Notes: generated by a model from the sequence alone, not told the origin. 64,000 bases of DNA from Allobosea sp. AAP35 (GCF_001295925.1 NZ_LJHQ01000010.1:1-64000); one strand, 5' to 3'. Counted from the stretch's first letter, positions 8,250-17,809 are shown. Program-made: numbers and translations.

Positions 8250-8735
8250 ATGGCAGGCGCAGACAGCGGGTCGTCCGGGGTCAATCGCCTGGCCATGGTG
8301 TCGGTCGTCATCGCGCTGATGTCGCTGGCTGCGGCTGTTCTGCAGAACGTCAATTACGCCCGCAGCATTGACAGTATCCAGCGCAACGTCCTGCGAGCGG
8401 AAAGTCTGCGGAGCTGCAAGGACATCATCGGTGTGTTCTTTGAGTTTCGGCTGAAAGCAGAGGCGGCCAACATGAGCGGATCGGCTGGCATGGCTGCCAT
8501 CGAACTCAGGACCCTTGCCTATCGCTTCGGCGCGCTGGGAACCTTCCTGGCCAACTTCCAGGAGCAGCCGGCGCGGGACCGCTACACCGCGCTGGCCTGG
8601 CATCTCGACCGGATCGCGGGAGAGGCTGCCAGCCTGCCAAAGACCGAATTCGACGCGCTGTTCAACGAAGCCGACAAGCAGTTCACCGCGATCAACAATG
8701 ATTGCGTCAGGGCAGCGACCGGCCATCTCCTCTGA
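8250..8735 (+). CDS. Single-pass membrane protein of unknown function between pdhC and lpdA
   Basis: A 161-residue protein with one N-terminal membrane helix (about residues 14-34, L-A-M-V-S-V-V-I-A-L-M-S-L) and an outer helical domain. That domain has two cysteines (S-C-K-D-I-I-G and N-D-C-V-R-A). It starts nine bases after pdhC behind GAGGTC and ends 27 bases before lpdA, so it is almost certainly co-transcribed with the dehydrogenase genes. I do not recognise a family. Its topology recalls small sensory or periplasmic helical-bundle proteins. Whether it serves the PDH complex is unknown. Confidence 0.7.
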   Translation: MAGADSGSSGVNRLAMVSVVIALMSLAAAVLQNVNYARSIDSIQRNVLRAESLRSCKDIIGVFFEFRLKAEAANMSGSAGMAAIELRTLAYRFGALGTFLANFQEQPARDRYTALAWHLDRIAGEAASLPKTEFDALFNEADKQFTAINNDCVRAATGHLL

Positions 8736-8762
8736 CATCACAATGACCGGGAGCGCCTGCTC

Positions 8763-10202
8763 ATGGCTGACTACGACATCATCATCATCGGCTCCGGCCC
8801 CGGCGGTTACATCGCAGCGATCCGGGCGGCACAGCTCGGCTTCAAGACGGCCATCGTCGAGCGCGAGCATCTGGCGGGCATCTGCTCGAACTGGGGCTGC
8901 ATCCCGACCAAGGCGCTGCTGCGCTCGGCCGAGATCCTGCATTACGGCCAGCACGCCAAGGATTACGGGCTGGTGCTGGAAGGCACGTTCAAGGCCGATC
9001 TGGAGGCCATCGTGAAGCGCTCGCGCGGCATCGCCGCGCGCATGAACAACGGCGTCCAGTTCCTGATGAAGAAGAACAAGGTCGACGTGATCTGGGGCGA
9101 GGCGACCCTCACAAAGCCCGGCACGATCTCGGTCGTGCCGACCAAGAAGCCGCCTGTCCAGCCGCAGGTGCCGCCGCCCAAGAACACCAAGGGCGAGGGC
9201 ACGTATACCGCCGACCACATCATCGTCGCGACCGGCGCCCGCCCGCGCGCGCTGCCGGGGCTGGAGCCCGACGGCAAGCTGATCTGGACCTATTTCGAGG
9301 CGATGATCCCGGCGAAGATGCCGAAGTCGCTGCTGGTGATGGGCTCGGGCGCGATCGGAATCGAGTTCGCCTCCTTCTACCGCACGATGGGCGTCGAGGT
9401 GACGGTCGTCGAGGTGATGCCGCAGGTGGTCCCCGTGGAGGACGCCGAGATCGGCGCCTTTGCGCGCAAGGCCTTCGAGAAGCAGGGCATCAAGATCCTG
9501 ACCTCGGCCAAGGTTACCAAGGTTGAGAAGGGCGCCGACAGTGTCACCGCCCATATCGAGGACGAGAAGGGCAGCAAGCTGACGATCACCGCCGACCGGA
9601 TGATCTCGGCCGTCGGCGTCGTCGCCAATATCGAGAATATCGGGCTGGAGGCGGTCGGCGTGAAGACCGATCGCGGCTTCATCGCCATCGACGGGCTCTG
9701 CCGCACCAATGTGAAGGGCATTTATGCCATCGGCGACGTCGCCGGCCCGCCCTTGCTCGCCCACAAGGCCGAGCATGAAGGCGTGATCTGCGTCGAGGCC
9801 ATCAAGGGCCTGCACCCGCACCCGATGGACAAGCTGATGATCCCGGGTTGCACCTATTGCCACCCGCAGATCGCCAGCGTCGGCCTGACCGAAGCCAAGG
9901 CCAAGGCCGCCGGCTACGAGCTCAAGGTCGGCCGTTTCCCCTTCGTGGCCAATGGTAAGGCGGTGGCGCTCGGCGAGGATTCAGGGCTCGCCAAGACGAT
10001 CTTCGACGCCAAGACCGGCAAGCTGCTCGGCGCCCATCTTGTCGGTCCCGAGGTCACCGAGCTGATCCAGGGCTTCGTCGTGGCGATGAACCTCGAGACC
10101 ACCGAGGAAGAGCTGATGCACACCGTCTTCCCGCATCCGACGCTGTCCGAGGTGATGAAGGAAAGCGTGCTCGACGCCTATGGCAAGGTGCTGAACGCCT
10201 GA
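8763..10202 (+). CDS. lpdA: Dihydrolipoyl dehydrogenase (E3)
   Basis: A 479-residue FAD flavoprotein that reoxidises dihydrolipoamide with NAD. The FAD motif is G-S-G-P-G-G-Y. The redox disulfide is C41-S-N-W-G-C46. An NAD motif G-S-G-A-I-G-I-E-F lies near residue 200. The second FAD motif is G-D-V-A-G-P-P-L-L-A-H-K-A, and the C-terminal catalytic pair is in F-P-H-P-T-L-S-E. A proline-rich insertion (about residues 120-145, with P-V-Q-P-Q-V-P-P-P) matches E3 proteins of related bacteria. It closes the PDH structural gene run. Confidence 0.97.
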   Translation: MADYDIIIIGSGPGGYIAAIRAAQLGFKTAIVEREHLAGICSNWGCIPTKALLRSAEILHYGQHAKDYGLVLEGTFKADLEAIVKRSRGIAARMNNGVQFLMKKNKVDVIWGEATLTKPGTISVVPTKKPPVQPQVPPPKNTKGEGTYTADHIIVATGARPRALPGLEPDGKLIWTYFEAMIPAKMPKSLLVMGSGAIGIEFASFYRTMGVEVTVVEVMPQVVPVEDAEIGAFARKAFEKQGIKILTSAKVTKVEKGADSVTAHIEDEKGSKLTITADRMISAVGVVANIENIGLEAVGVKTDRGFIAIDGLCRTNVKGIYAIGDVAGPPLLAHKAEHEGVICVEAIKGLHPHPMDKLMIPGCTYCHPQIASVGLTEAKAKAAGYELKVGRFPFVANGKAVALGEDSGLAKTIFDAKTGKLLGAHLVGPEVTELIQGFVVAMNLETTEEELMHTVFPHPTLSEVMKESVLDAYGKVLNA

Positions 10203-10235
10203 CATCGCATTGAAGTCTTGGTTCGGAAACACCTC

Positions 10236-10326
10236 GTCATCCCGGGCTTGCCCCGGGATCCATCATAGGACGCGACGGTGCCCTCCGATGGATCCCGGAG
10301 CCCCGCTTCGCTTCGTCCGGGATGAC
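10236..10326. repeat. Palindromic intergenic repeat, copy 1
   Basis: The outer ends are GTCATCCCGG and CCGGGATGAC. Inside are inverted GGGATCCATC and GATGGATCCC segments and a perfect small hairpin CCCGGG-CTTGC-CCCGGG. The same architecture occurs at 37151-37258 and 40007-40106, so this is a dispersed REP/BIME-like element. Here it sits between lpdA and a GlsB-like gene. Confidence 0.8.
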
Positions 10327-10387
10327 GGCGTGCGTCTGGCGCACAGAATGTGATGGCCGTCTGGACTTCGCGGCCGGCGATCCGCAT

Positions 10388-10735
10388 ATGCCCGCCATGG
10401 CGCCCCGCACCCGCAAACCCAAAGACCCCGACCGCGTCGTTCCCGACGAGAAGGTCGAGATCCTTCCGCCCGGCCGAGGCCTGCTGCTCGACTGGCGCGT
10501 CATCGTACCGACGGTGGCGCTAGGCACCGTCACGGGCTTCGCCGCCAGCCTCGTCGTCGGCGGGGGCGGGCTTGTGCGTCACGCCGTCGTTGGCCTGCTC
10601 GGCATGCTGGTCGGGCAGGGGCTCGTGCGGCTGACCGGCTGGCGCGTCCGCACCGGCTATCGCGGTCTCGATGACGCCGCCATGGCGGTGATCGGGGCGA
10701 TCCTCGTCGTGCTGCTGGCGCGCTTCATCGCCTGA
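10388..10735 (+). CDS. GlsB/YeaQ-like small membrane protein
   Basis: A 115-residue protein with a charged N terminus (about 40 residues) and three hydrophobic segments with Gly-rich motifs (G-F-A-A-S-L-V-V-G-G-G-G, V-G-L-L-G-M-L-V-G-Q-G-L, V-I-G-A-I-L-V-V-L-L). This three-helix glycine pattern resembles the transglycosylase-associated GlsB/YeaQ/YmgE family. The downstream gene has the same pattern, so the two may be paralogues. The start is ATG 10388 or ATG 10397. Members are often linked to envelope stress, but no function is proven. Confidence 0.6.
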   Translation: MPAMAPRTRKPKDPDRVVPDEKVEILPPGRGLLLDWRVIVPTVALGTVTGFAASLVVGGGGLVRHAVVGLLGMLVGQGLVRLTGWRVRTGYRGLDDAAMAVIGAILVVLLARFIA

Positions 10736-10828
10736 CAAGCAGGCTTGACGGAACCTTGGCCCGCCGGGCTTGTTTGAAGCGTGGTTCCGCCAGCAAGCGC
10801 TGCGCGGACGGCTTGGGGATATACGACG

Positions 10829-11107
10829 ATGGATACTGTTGCCGCCACCATGGCCCAGCCGGGCTATGGCTTCTTCGCCACGATCTTCATCGGCATGCTT
10901 GCCGGCTGGATCGCCGAGAAAATCACGTCGGCCGATCACGGCCTGTTCACGAACATGCTTGTGGGCGTCGCCGGCTCCTTCCTCGGCAGCCGCCTCGCCG
11001 AGTTGCTGGACATCCAGATCTTCGGTTTCTGGCGGACATTGGCGGCCGCAATCGCAGGCGCAGTCGTCGTGATCGTGATCTGGAACGCGGCACGCGGTCG
11101 CAAGTGA
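10829..11107 (+). CDS. GlsB/YeaQ/YmgE family stress-response membrane protein
   Basis: A 92-residue protein of three membrane helices with the family motifs G-M-L-A-G-W-I-A-E-K-I, N-M-L-V-G-V-A-G-S-F-L-G and A-A-A-I-A-G-A-V-V-V-I. The ATG at 10829 follows GGGGAT and removes an unlikely upstream extension. Located 93 bases after a similar small membrane gene. Known members are stress-induced inner membrane proteins of unclear function. Confidence 0.8.
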   Translation: MDTVAATMAQPGYGFFATIFIGMLAGWIAEKITSADHGLFTNMLVGVAGSFLGSRLAELLDIQIFGFWRTLAAAIAGAVVVIVIWNAARGRK

Positions 11108-11227
11108 CAGCGCTGGGGGCCCGAAAGGGCGCGCGGTCCGTGGGGCAGAGGTTGCCCTGCGCGGGCGAGGGGATTAGCTAGAGGGCGGGCGGCGGCCAGT
11201 GGGGCGCCGCAATGGACCCTATTCCCC

Positions 11228-12250
11228 ATGGCTCTCGTCCTCGACCTGCTCAATCGCGATCCGCGCCCCAATAGCGGCAATCCCCAGGATGCGGGCAACG
11301 CCCCGGGGACCAACGCCGAGTTGCCTGCGGAGCTGCGCCATCCAGAGAAGCGCAGGCGGCCGGAAAACCCGATCCTGCGCAAGCCCGACTGGATTCGCGT
11401 CAAGGCGCCGGGCTCGCCGAAATGGGCCGAGACGCAAAAGATCGTGAAGGCGGAGGGGCTGGTCACGGTCTGCGAGGAAGCCGGATGCCCCAATATCGGC
11501 GAGTGCTGGGAGAAAAAGCACGCCACCTTCATGATCATGGGCGACACCTGCACGCGGGCCTGCGCCTTCTGCAACGTCAAGACCGGCGTGCCGCAGGCGC
11601 TCGACCCGCTGGAGCCGGCGAAGGTCGCCCAGGCCGTCGCCAAGCTCGGGCTGGAGCATGTCGTGATCACCTCGGTCGATCGCGACGATCTCAAGGATGG
11701 CGGTGCCGAGCATTTCGCGCAGGTCATCCGTGCGATCCGCAGGGCGTCGCCGGGCACGACCATCGAGATCCTGACGCCGGATTTCCTGCGCAAGCCGGGC
11801 GCGCTCGAAGTCGTGGTCGCGGCCCGGCCCGACGTCTTCAACCATAATCTCGAGACGGTGCCCGGTAAATATCTGACGGTACGCCCCGGTGCGCGCTATT
11901 TCCACTCGCTGCGGCTGCTGCAGCGGGTCAAGGAGCTCGACCCGACGATCTTCACCAAATCCGGCATCATGGTCGGGCTCGGCGAGGAGCGGAACGAGAT
12001 CCTGCAACTGATGGACGATCTGCGCTCGGCCGATGTCGACTTCATTACGATCGGCCAGTATCTCGCGCCCTCGCGCAAGCACCACGCCGTGATCCGCTTC
12101 GTCACGCCCGAGGAGTTCAAGGGTTTTGAGGCCATCGCCTATGTGAAGGGCTTCCTGATGGTGTCCTCGACGCCGCTGACGCGGTCCTCGCATCATGCCG
12201 GCGAGGATTTCGCGCGCCTGCGCGCGGTCCGTGCCGCCAGGAACAGCTGA
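11228..12250 (+). CDS. lipA: Lipoyl synthase
   Basis: A 340-residue radical SAM enzyme that inserts two sulfurs into octanoyl-protein to make lipoate. The auxiliary cluster cysteines are in [12 protein letters not shown]. The radical SAM cluster is [10 protein letters not shown]. The C-terminal R-S-S-H-H-A-G-E motif is present. It lies directly downstream of the PDH genes, which need lipoylated E2 and E1 beta, so co-location is functional. coq10 follows after 16 bases. The N-terminal 50 residues are variable, as is usual. Confidence 0.97.
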   Translation: MALVLDLLNRDPRPNSGNPQDAGNAPGTNAELPAELRHPEKRRRPENPILRKPDWIRVKAPGSPKWAETQKIVKAEGLVTVCEEAGCPNIGECWEKKHATFMIMGDTCTRACAFCNVKTGVPQALDPLEPAKVAQAVAKLGLEHVVITSVDRDDLKDGGAEHFAQVIRAIRRASPGTTIEILTPDFLRKPGALEVVVAARPDVFNHNLETVPGKYLTVRPGARYFHSLRLLQRVKELDPTIFTKSGIMVGLGEERNEILQLMDDLRSADVDFITIGQYLAPSRKHHAVIRFVTPEEFKGFEAIAYVKGFLMVSSTPLTRSSHHAGEDFARLRAVRAARNS

Positions 12251-12266
12251 GCGGAAACGCACCCCC

Positions 12267-12746
12267 ATGCCGATGTTCAACAACACCCGCCGGGTGAAGC
12301 ACAGCCCGGAGCAGATGTTCGCGCTGGTTGCCGATGTCGAGAAATATCCCCAGTTCCTGCCGCTTTGCGAGGGGCTGACGGTGCGCCGCCGCACGCCGCA
12401 GGAGGGCGGCGGTGAGGTGCTGCTGGCCGATATGAGCGTCGGCTACAAGGCGATCCGCGAAACCTTCAGCAGCCGCGTCACGCTGGATCCCGAGAACCTC
12501 AAGATTCTCGTCGAATATGTCGACGGCCCGTTTCGCTATCTGGAGAACCGCTGGACCTTCAAGCCGCACGCGACCGGTTGCGAGATCGGCTTCTTCATCT
12601 CCTATGAATTCGCCAGCCGGATGCTCGGCCTGCTGATGGGAGCGATGTTCGACAGGGCCTTCCGCAAATTCGCCGAGGCCTTCGAACGCCGGGCCGATCT
12701 CGTCTACGGCGATATGCCAACCAAGACCCCGGTGACGGCGCTTTAA
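12267..12746 (+). CDS. Coq10/RatA family START-domain protein
   Basis: A 159-residue protein of the polyketide-cyclase/START fold with the family segments F-A-L-V-A-D-V-E-K-Y-P-Q-F-L-P, G-Y-K-A-I-R-E-T-F-S-S-R-V and F-K-P-H-A-T-G-C-E-I-G-F-F-I-S-Y-E-F. Homologues bind coenzyme Q and support respiration (Coq10); RatA in E. coli was named as a toxin. Next to lipA in many alphaproteobacteria. The ATG at 12267 gives the family's normal N terminus; an earlier in-frame ATG overlaps lipA. Confidence 0.88.
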   Translation: MPMFNNTRRVKHSPEQMFALVADVEKYPQFLPLCEGLTVRRRTPQEGGGEVLLADMSVGYKAIRETFSSRVTLDPENLKILVEYVDGPFRYLENRWTFKPHATGCEIGFFISYEFASRMLGLLMGAMFDRAFRKFAEAFERRADLVYGDMPTKTPVTAL

Positions 12747-12788
12747 ACAGTTCTTGCCAAGGTGGTCCCGAGCGATTGGGGACTGTTC

Positions 12789-14903
12789 ATGGACGCGCCG
12801 ACGACACATGCCGATAGCCGGCGCGAAGCCCGCCGCCTCGCGACGACGCTGCCGCTCTATGCCGGCACCATCTTCCTCTCCGCCTTTCTGCTGTTCGGCA
12901 TTCAGCCGATGTTCGCCAAGATGGTGCTGCCGCGGCTCGGCGGCTCGCCCGGCGTCTGGTCGGTGGCCATGGTGTTCTTCCAGACCGTGCTGCTTGCCGG
13001 TTATGGCTATGCCCATCTCCTTGTCAGCCGTTTCACGGTGCGCCGTGCCGCGCTGATCCACATTGTGTTGATGGCTCTGGTGCTGCTGGTGGGGCTGCCG
13101 ATCGGCATCGCGGCCGGGTTCGAGCGGCCGCCTCAGCAGGGTGAGACGCTCTGGCTGGTCGCCTTGTTCACGGCGTCGGTTGGCCTGCCCTTCTTCGCGG
13201 TGTCCGCGAACGGTCCGCTGTTGCAGGCCTGGTTCGCACGCACAGGTCACGATCAGGCCGCCGATCCGTATTTTCTCTATGCCGCCTCGAATGTCGGCAG
13301 CTTCCTTGCCCTGATCGCCTATCCGTTTCTGGTCGAGCCCTTCCTGACCCTGTCGGTGCAATCGACGGCCTGGAGCTGGGGCTTCGGCCTCCTGCTCGCG
13401 GGTATTGCGGCTTGCGCTGGTCTCGGGCTGGCTCGCGCGCCGGCCGATGTCGCGATCGCTGCCGGGGGGCTGGCCCCCACGGCGATCCCGACACGGCAGA
13501 AGCTGGCTTGGGTGGCGCTGGCCTTCGTGCCTTCGGGGCTGCTGGTGGCGGTCACGGCGCATATCTCGACCGATGTGGCGTCGGTGCCGCTGCTCTGGGT
13601 CGTCCCGCTGGCGCTGTTCCTGCTGACCTTCGTCATCGTCTTCCAGCGCAAGCCGCTGCTGCGTGCGAGCTGGATGCTGAATGCGCAGCTCGTCTTCGTC
13701 GCGGCCTTCCTGGTCAAGATGGCGTTCCAGTGGAAGATCGGCTGGGGCGGAGAACTCGCCCTGCATCTCGGGCTGTTCTTCACCAGCGCGATGGTCGCGC
13801 ATGGCGAACTGGCACGTCGGCGGCCCGATGCCGCCAATTTGACCCAGTTCTATCTCTGGATGTCGGTGGGCGGCGTGCTCGGCGGTCTGTTCTGCGGCCT
13901 GATCGCCCCGACGCTGTTCAACTCGGTGGTCGAATATCCGCTGCTGATCGTGCTCGCGGTTCTATGCCGTCCCGGCTTCACGGCGATCCGATTGCCGCCT
14001 CTGGTCCGCGCCGGCCTTGCCGTCCTTGCACTGGCCAGCTTGGGCGCGCTGGTGGTTAAGGAACAACAGCGCACCGACTCCGTCCGCTCCTTCTTCGGCG
14101 TCAACAAAATCTACGATGACGAAGAGGGCCGCTTCCGCAGCCTCGTCCATGGCAGCACCGTCCACGGGGCCCAGCGACTGCGCAACGACGACGGCTCCCT
14201 CGTGACAGGCCGGCCCGAGCCGCTGACCTACTACTTCACGGGCGGCGCCATCGCCGACGGTATCGACGCGGTGCGCCAGGCACGTGGCGGCACCCTGGGG
14301 GCCGTCGCGGCAATCGGTGTCGGCACCGGGTCGCTCGCCTGCCAGACGCGCCCGGGCGAGGATTGGACATTCTACGAGATCGATCCGCAAGTCGTCCGCA
14401 TGGCGACGGACGCGACCCGATTCCGCTTCGTGAGCGACTGCGCGCCCGATGCGCGCTTCGTGCTCGGCGATGCGCGACTGACGCTCGGCGATGCGGAAGC
14501 CAGCTCGCTCGATCTGATTGTGGTCGATGCCTTCTCCTCGGACTCCATTCCGATCCATCTCATGACGAGCGAGGCCATCGCGCTCTATCTGGGCAAGCTC
14601 AAGCCTCACGGCGTCGTGCTCTTCCATATCTCCAACCGCAACATGGATCTGGGGCCGGTCGTGACGGCGACAGCCCATGCGAGGGGGCTGACCACCTGGC
14701 TGAGGCCCTCGCGCCAGACTCCCGAGTTGATGGCTCAGATGAAGTATTCCCCCCATGTCGCCATAGTTGCACGCAAAGCGCAGGATGTCGGGCTCGATCC
14801 TGCGCAAGGCTGGGTCCGGCAGGAGGGGCCCGGCACGGCCCGGGCCTGGCGCGATGACTACGCTGACGTGATCGGTGCGATCTGGCGCAAGCTTGCGCCG
14901 TGA
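12789..14903 (+). CDS. Polytopic membrane protein fused to a spermidine-synthase-like domain
   Basis: A 704-residue protein. About the first 420 residues form roughly ten to twelve membrane helices. The C-terminal third (about 480-690) is a Rossmann methyltransferase-like domain resembling spermidine synthase: G-V-G-T-G-S-L-A-C, E-I-D-P-Q-V-V-R-M-A, D-A-R-L and V-V-D-A-F-S-S-D-S-I-P. Such fused proteins are annotated as spermidine synthase-like or MFS proteins, but polyamine synthesis has not been shown for this architecture. ATG 12789 has GGGGA upstream. The last bases precede the convergent cinA gene closely. Confidence 0.8.
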   Translation: MDAPTTHADSRREARRLATTLPLYAGTIFLSAFLLFGIQPMFAKMVLPRLGGSPGVWSVAMVFFQTVLLAGYGYAHLLVSRFTVRRAALIHIVLMALVLLVGLPIGIAAGFERPPQQGETLWLVALFTASVGLPFFAVSANGPLLQAWFARTGHDQAADPYFLYAASNVGSFLALIAYPFLVEPFLTLSVQSTAWSWGFGLLLAGIAACAGLGLARAPADVAIAAGGLAPTAIPTRQKLAWVALAFVPSGLLVAVTAHISTDVASVPLLWVVPLALFLLTFVIVFQRKPLLRASWMLNAQLVFVAAFLVKMAFQWKIGWGGELALHLGLFFTSAMVAHGELARRRPDAANLTQFYLWMSVGGVLGGLFCGLIAPTLFNSVVEYPLLIVLAVLCRPGFTAIRLPPLVRAGLAVLALASLGALVVKEQQRTDSVRSFFGVNKIYDDEEGRFRSLVHGSTVHGAQRLRNDDGSLVTGRPEPLTYYFTGGAIADGIDAVRQARGGTLGAVAAIGVGTGSLACQTRPGEDWTFYEIDPQVVRMATDATRFRFVSDCAPDARFVLGDARLTLGDAEASSLDLIVVDAFSSDSIPIHLMTSEAIALYLGKLKPHGVVLFHISNRNMDLGPVVTATAHARGLTTWLRPSRQTPELMAQMKYSPHVAIVARKAQDVGLDPAQGWVRQEGPGTARAWRDDYADVIGAIWRKLAP

Positions 14904-14911
14904 TGCGCCGA

Positions 14912-15406
14912 TCAGCGCGGGGACGCTGCCTCGCGCAGCATGTCGAGCGCGGTCAGCACCGAAAGCCGCCGGATCTCGTCGCGCGACAGGGCACCAAAGC
15001 GCATTTCGCGATGCCTTGTCCCAGCGGGGCCACAGCAGGCGAAATGGACGAGGCCAACCGGCTTCTCGGCGCTGCCGCCGCCAGGTCCCGCGACGCCTGT
15101 GATGGAAACCGCGTATGTGGCCGACAGGGCTGATCGCCCACCGGCCGCCATCGCCCGCGCCACGGGTTCGCTGACGGCGCCATGGGCGGCGAGCAGCGCG
15201 CCCGGCACGTCCGCCAGAGCCGTCTTGGCCTCGTTTGAATAGGTGACGAGGCCACCCAGCACGACGTCGGACGAGCCGGCAATCGCGGTCAGCGCGCCGG
15301 CGACCAGCCCGCCGGTGCAGGATTCCACCGTCGCCGCGGTCGCGCCGGTCGCCCGGCAGGCTTCCAGGACAGCGGTGGCGAGGCGTGTCGTCTGCGCGTC
15401 GAACAT
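14912..15406 (-). CDS. CinA C-terminal domain protein (nicotinamide-nucleotide amidase, PncC-like)
   Basis: A 164-residue single-domain CinA family protein. Motifs are T-V-E-S-C-T-G-G-L-V-A-G-A-L-T, G-G-L-V-T-Y-S-N-E-A-K, H-G-A-V-S-E and S-I-T-G-V-A-G-P-G-G-G. The family deamidates nicotinamide mononucleotide to NaMN in pyridine nucleotide recycling. The start at 15406 lies four bases after the ispDF stop, so the two are one transcription unit. The N-terminal molybdopterin-binding domain of full CinA is absent, as in PncC. Confidence 0.92.
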   Translation of the reverse strand: MFDAQTTRLATAVLEACRATGATAATVESCTGGLVAGALTAIAGSSDVVLGGLVTYSNEAKTALADVPGALLAAHGAVSEPVARAMAAGGRSALSATYAVSITGVAGPGGGSAEKPVGLVHFACCGPAGTRHREMRFGALSRDEIRRLSVLTALDMLREAASPR

Positions 15407-15410
15407 GGCT

Positions 15411-16619
15411 TCAGCCCTTCGTTTCGGGCAGGCGGATGGTGGCGGTGGCGAGCGCCGCCAGCCCCTCCTTGCGGCCGGTGAACCCCAGGCGCTCCGAGGT
15501 CGTTGCCTTGATCGCGACCTTGTCGATCCCGATGCCGGCGGTCGTCGCAATGGCATTGCGCATCGCCTCGCGCTGCGGCCCGACCTTGGGCGCCTCGCAG
15601 ATGATCGTCAGGTCGAGAAAATCGATCCGCCCGCCACGGGCGAAGACTCGCTGCGCCGCAAATTCGAGGAAGCGCAGCGAGGTCGCGCCGCGCCATTGCG
15701 GGTCGCTCGGAGGGAAATGCGTTCCGATATCCCCATCCGCCAGCGCGCCGAGCAGCGCATCGGTGAGCGCATGCAGCGCGACGTCACCATCGGAATGGGC
15801 CAGCACGCCGCGCTCATGATCGATGCGCACGCCGCCAAGCCAGACATGATCGCCTTCGGTGAAGGCATGGACATCGTAGCCTGTGCCGACCCGCACGATG
15901 AAGGCGCGCTCCGTACCGCCGGCACGGACGAAATCCTCAGGATGGGTGAGTTTCACGTTGGCAGGGTCCCCCGGAAAGGTCGCGACGGAGTGGCCCGCCC
16001 ATTCCATTAGCGCGGCATCGTCGGTGAAGCCGTCCCGGCCCGCCGCGAAGGCGGCTTCATGCGCGGCCAGCAGCGGGCGGAAGGCGAAGGCTTGCGGCGT
16101 CTGGACACTGACGAGCCGGTCGCGTGGCGGCGTTTCGGCGATGACGCCATCGGCATCGATCCGCTTGATCGTATCAGTGACCGGCAAGGCGGGGATCGCC
16201 GCCACGCCATCCGGGCCGATCGCCGCGATGGCGCCCTTGACCAGGCTCGCGGAGACGAAAGGGCGCGCTGCATCATGCACCAGAACAACGCCGTCAAAGC
16301 CCGCTTCCGCGAGGGCGAGCAGGCCGAGCCGGACCGAATCCTGCCGGGTCAGGCCGCCCTGGGTCGGCGGCGCCAGCCGCTCGTCGACAAGATCGGCGAC
16401 CGCATCGGCATAGCGGGCCTCGTCGCCTGGCCCGATCACCACCGCAATGCGTGTCAGGACAGGCTGCGCCAAAAAAGGCGCCAGCGCGTGGCGCAGGACC
16501 GGCCGTCCGTCAAGCAGGCGATACTGCTTGGGCCCATCGCCGCCTGCCCGGAGGCCCCGGCCGGCGGCGACGACGAGAGCTGCGACCGATCGGCTGTTAT
16601 CAGGTGGTTCGGCGGGCAC
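15411..16619 (-). CDS. ispDF: Bifunctional IspD/IspF enzyme of the MEP isoprenoid pathway
   Basis: A 402-residue fusion. The N-terminal half is IspD (A-L-V-V-A-A-G-R-G, G-P-K-Q-Y, V-H-D-A-A-R-P-F), making CDP-methylerythritol. The C-terminal half is IspF (R-V-G-T-G-Y-D-V-H-A-F, A-H-S-D-G-D-V-A-L-H-A, D-I-G-T-H-F-P-P), cyclising CDP-ME 2-phosphate. The fusion is typical of alphaproteobacteria. The start is set at the GTG at 16619 with AGGA upstream; the frame stays open farther upstream, so the true start could be earlier. Divergent from dusB. Confidence 0.93.
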   Translation of the reverse strand: MPAEPPDNSRSVAALVVAAGRGLRAGGDGPKQYRLLDGRPVLRHALAPFLAQPVLTRIAVVIGPGDEARYADAVADLVDERLAPPTQGGLTRQDSVRLGLLALAEAGFDGVVLVHDAARPFVSASLVKGAIAAIGPDGVAAIPALPVTDTIKRIDADGVIAETPPRDRLVSVQTPQAFAFRPLLAAHEAAFAAGRDGFTDDAALMEWAGHSVATFPGDPANVKLTHPEDFVRAGGTERAFIVRVGTGYDVHAFTEGDHVWLGGVRIDHERGVLAHSDGDVALHALTDALLGALADGDIGTHFPPSDPQWRGATSLRFLEFAAQRVFARGGRIDFLDLTIICEAPKVGPQREAMRNAIATTAGIGIDKVAIKATTSERLGFTGRKEGLAALATATIRLPETKG

Positions 16620-16770
16620 GGCGCATGGTCCTGGCTGGAGTCCGGTGATAAGCGCCGCCGTCGCGATCGCCAAGCCCGAAAGGGTGCCGCGTGAAGCGGG
16701 GCGGTGATGCGCTGCACTATCTGAAGACAAGCACTTGCGCTCCTGCAGCAATGTCCAATAAATATGCATC

Positions 16771-17793
16771 ATGCCCGTTGCCTTAAATGCAGGCTCTGAC
16801 GTGACCGTCGCGCCATTTTCAGACCTCGCATCCCGCGCCTTCCTGGCGCCGATGTCCGGCGTGACCGACATCGTCATGCGCCGGATCGCCGCGCGCCATG
16901 GCGCTGGTATCGTCGTCTCCGAGATGGTCGCCTCCGACGAATTCGTCCGGGGAAGCGAGGAGGCGCGGCTGCGGGCGGAGGGCGCCGGCGTCTCGCCGCA
17001 TGTCGTGCAGCTCGCCGGCTGCGATCCGCACTGGCTCGGCGAGGCAGCGCGCCTGGCCGAGGCCAACGGCGCGGCGGTTGTCGACATCAACATGGGCTGC
17101 CCGGCCAAGAAGGTCACCGGAGGCTGGGCCGGCTCGGCGCTGATGCGCGATCTCGACCATGCCGTCACCCTGGTCGAGGCTGCGGTGTCCGCCGTCGAGA
17201 TTCCCGTCACCGTCAAGATGCGGCTGGGCTGGGACGATGCCTCGCGCAACGCGCCCGAGCTGGCGCGCCGCGCGGTCGCCGCCGGTGCGCGGCTGATCAC
17301 GGTGCATGGCCGCACGCGCCAGCAATTCTACAAGGGAACCGCCGACTGGGCCGCGATCCGTGCCGTGCGCGAGGCAGGGGATTTCCCCCTCGTCGCCAAT
17401 GGCGATATTCGCGACGTCGCCGATGCGCGGGCCTGCCTGGCGCAGGCGGGGGCGGATTTCGTCATGGTCGGCCGGGCGGCGCTGGGACGGCCTTGGCTGG
17501 TCGGCGCGATCGGCGCCGCTTTGGCAGGACGCACACCTGCGAGCCTGACGCTGCCGCAGAAGCTGTCCGTTGCCCTTGAGCATTATGAGGGGCTCCTGAG
17601 CCTTCTCGGCCAGGCGCATGGCGTGCGCCATGCGCGCAAGCATCTGGCCGCCTATGCCGATGAGGCGCTTGCCAGCGGCGGCACGGCCGATCCCGAGCGG
17701 CGGCGCGTCCTGCTCACATCGGATGATCCGCGCCAGGTGAGCATGGCGCTGGCGCAGCTGTTTTCCCCCGAGTCCAGCCGCGCTGCGGCTTGA
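16771..17793 (+). CDS. dusB: tRNA-dihydrouridine synthase (DusB/NifR3)
   Basis: A 340-residue flavoenzyme that reduces uridines in the tRNA D-loop. Motifs are [10 protein letters not shown] near the N terminus, [11 protein letters not shown] with the active-site cysteine, [15 protein letters not shown] and A-N-G-D-I. In Rhizobium and Rhodobacter relatives this gene (nifR3) precedes ntrB as here, with 16 bases to the ntrB start. A GTG at 16801 is a possible alternative start closer to the family's usual N terminus. Confidence 0.93.
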   Translation: MPVALNAGSDVTVAPFSDLASRAFLAPMSGVTDIVMRRIAARHGAGIVVSEMVASDEFVRGSEEARLRAEGAGVSPHVVQLAGCDPHWLGEAARLAEANGAAVVDINMGCPAKKVTGGWAGSALMRDLDHAVTLVEAAVSAVEIPVTVKMRLGWDDASRNAPELARRAVAAGARLITVHGRTRQQFYKGTADWAAIRAVREAGDFPLVANGDIRDVADARACLAQAGADFVMVGRAALGRPWLVGAIGAALAGRTPASLTLPQKLSVALEHYEGLLSLLGQAHGVRHARKHLAAYADEALASGGTADPERRRVLLTSDDPRQVSMALAQLFSPESSRAAA

Positions 17794-17809
17794 ACCAAAG
17801 GTGTTGCGT

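Noticed and set aside
6849-9863. A 1004-codon open frame on the minus strand across pdhC and lpdA
   Set aside because: It is the antisense shadow of strongly supported genes in high-GC DNA, with His/Asp/Arg-rich low-complexity translation and no family motif.
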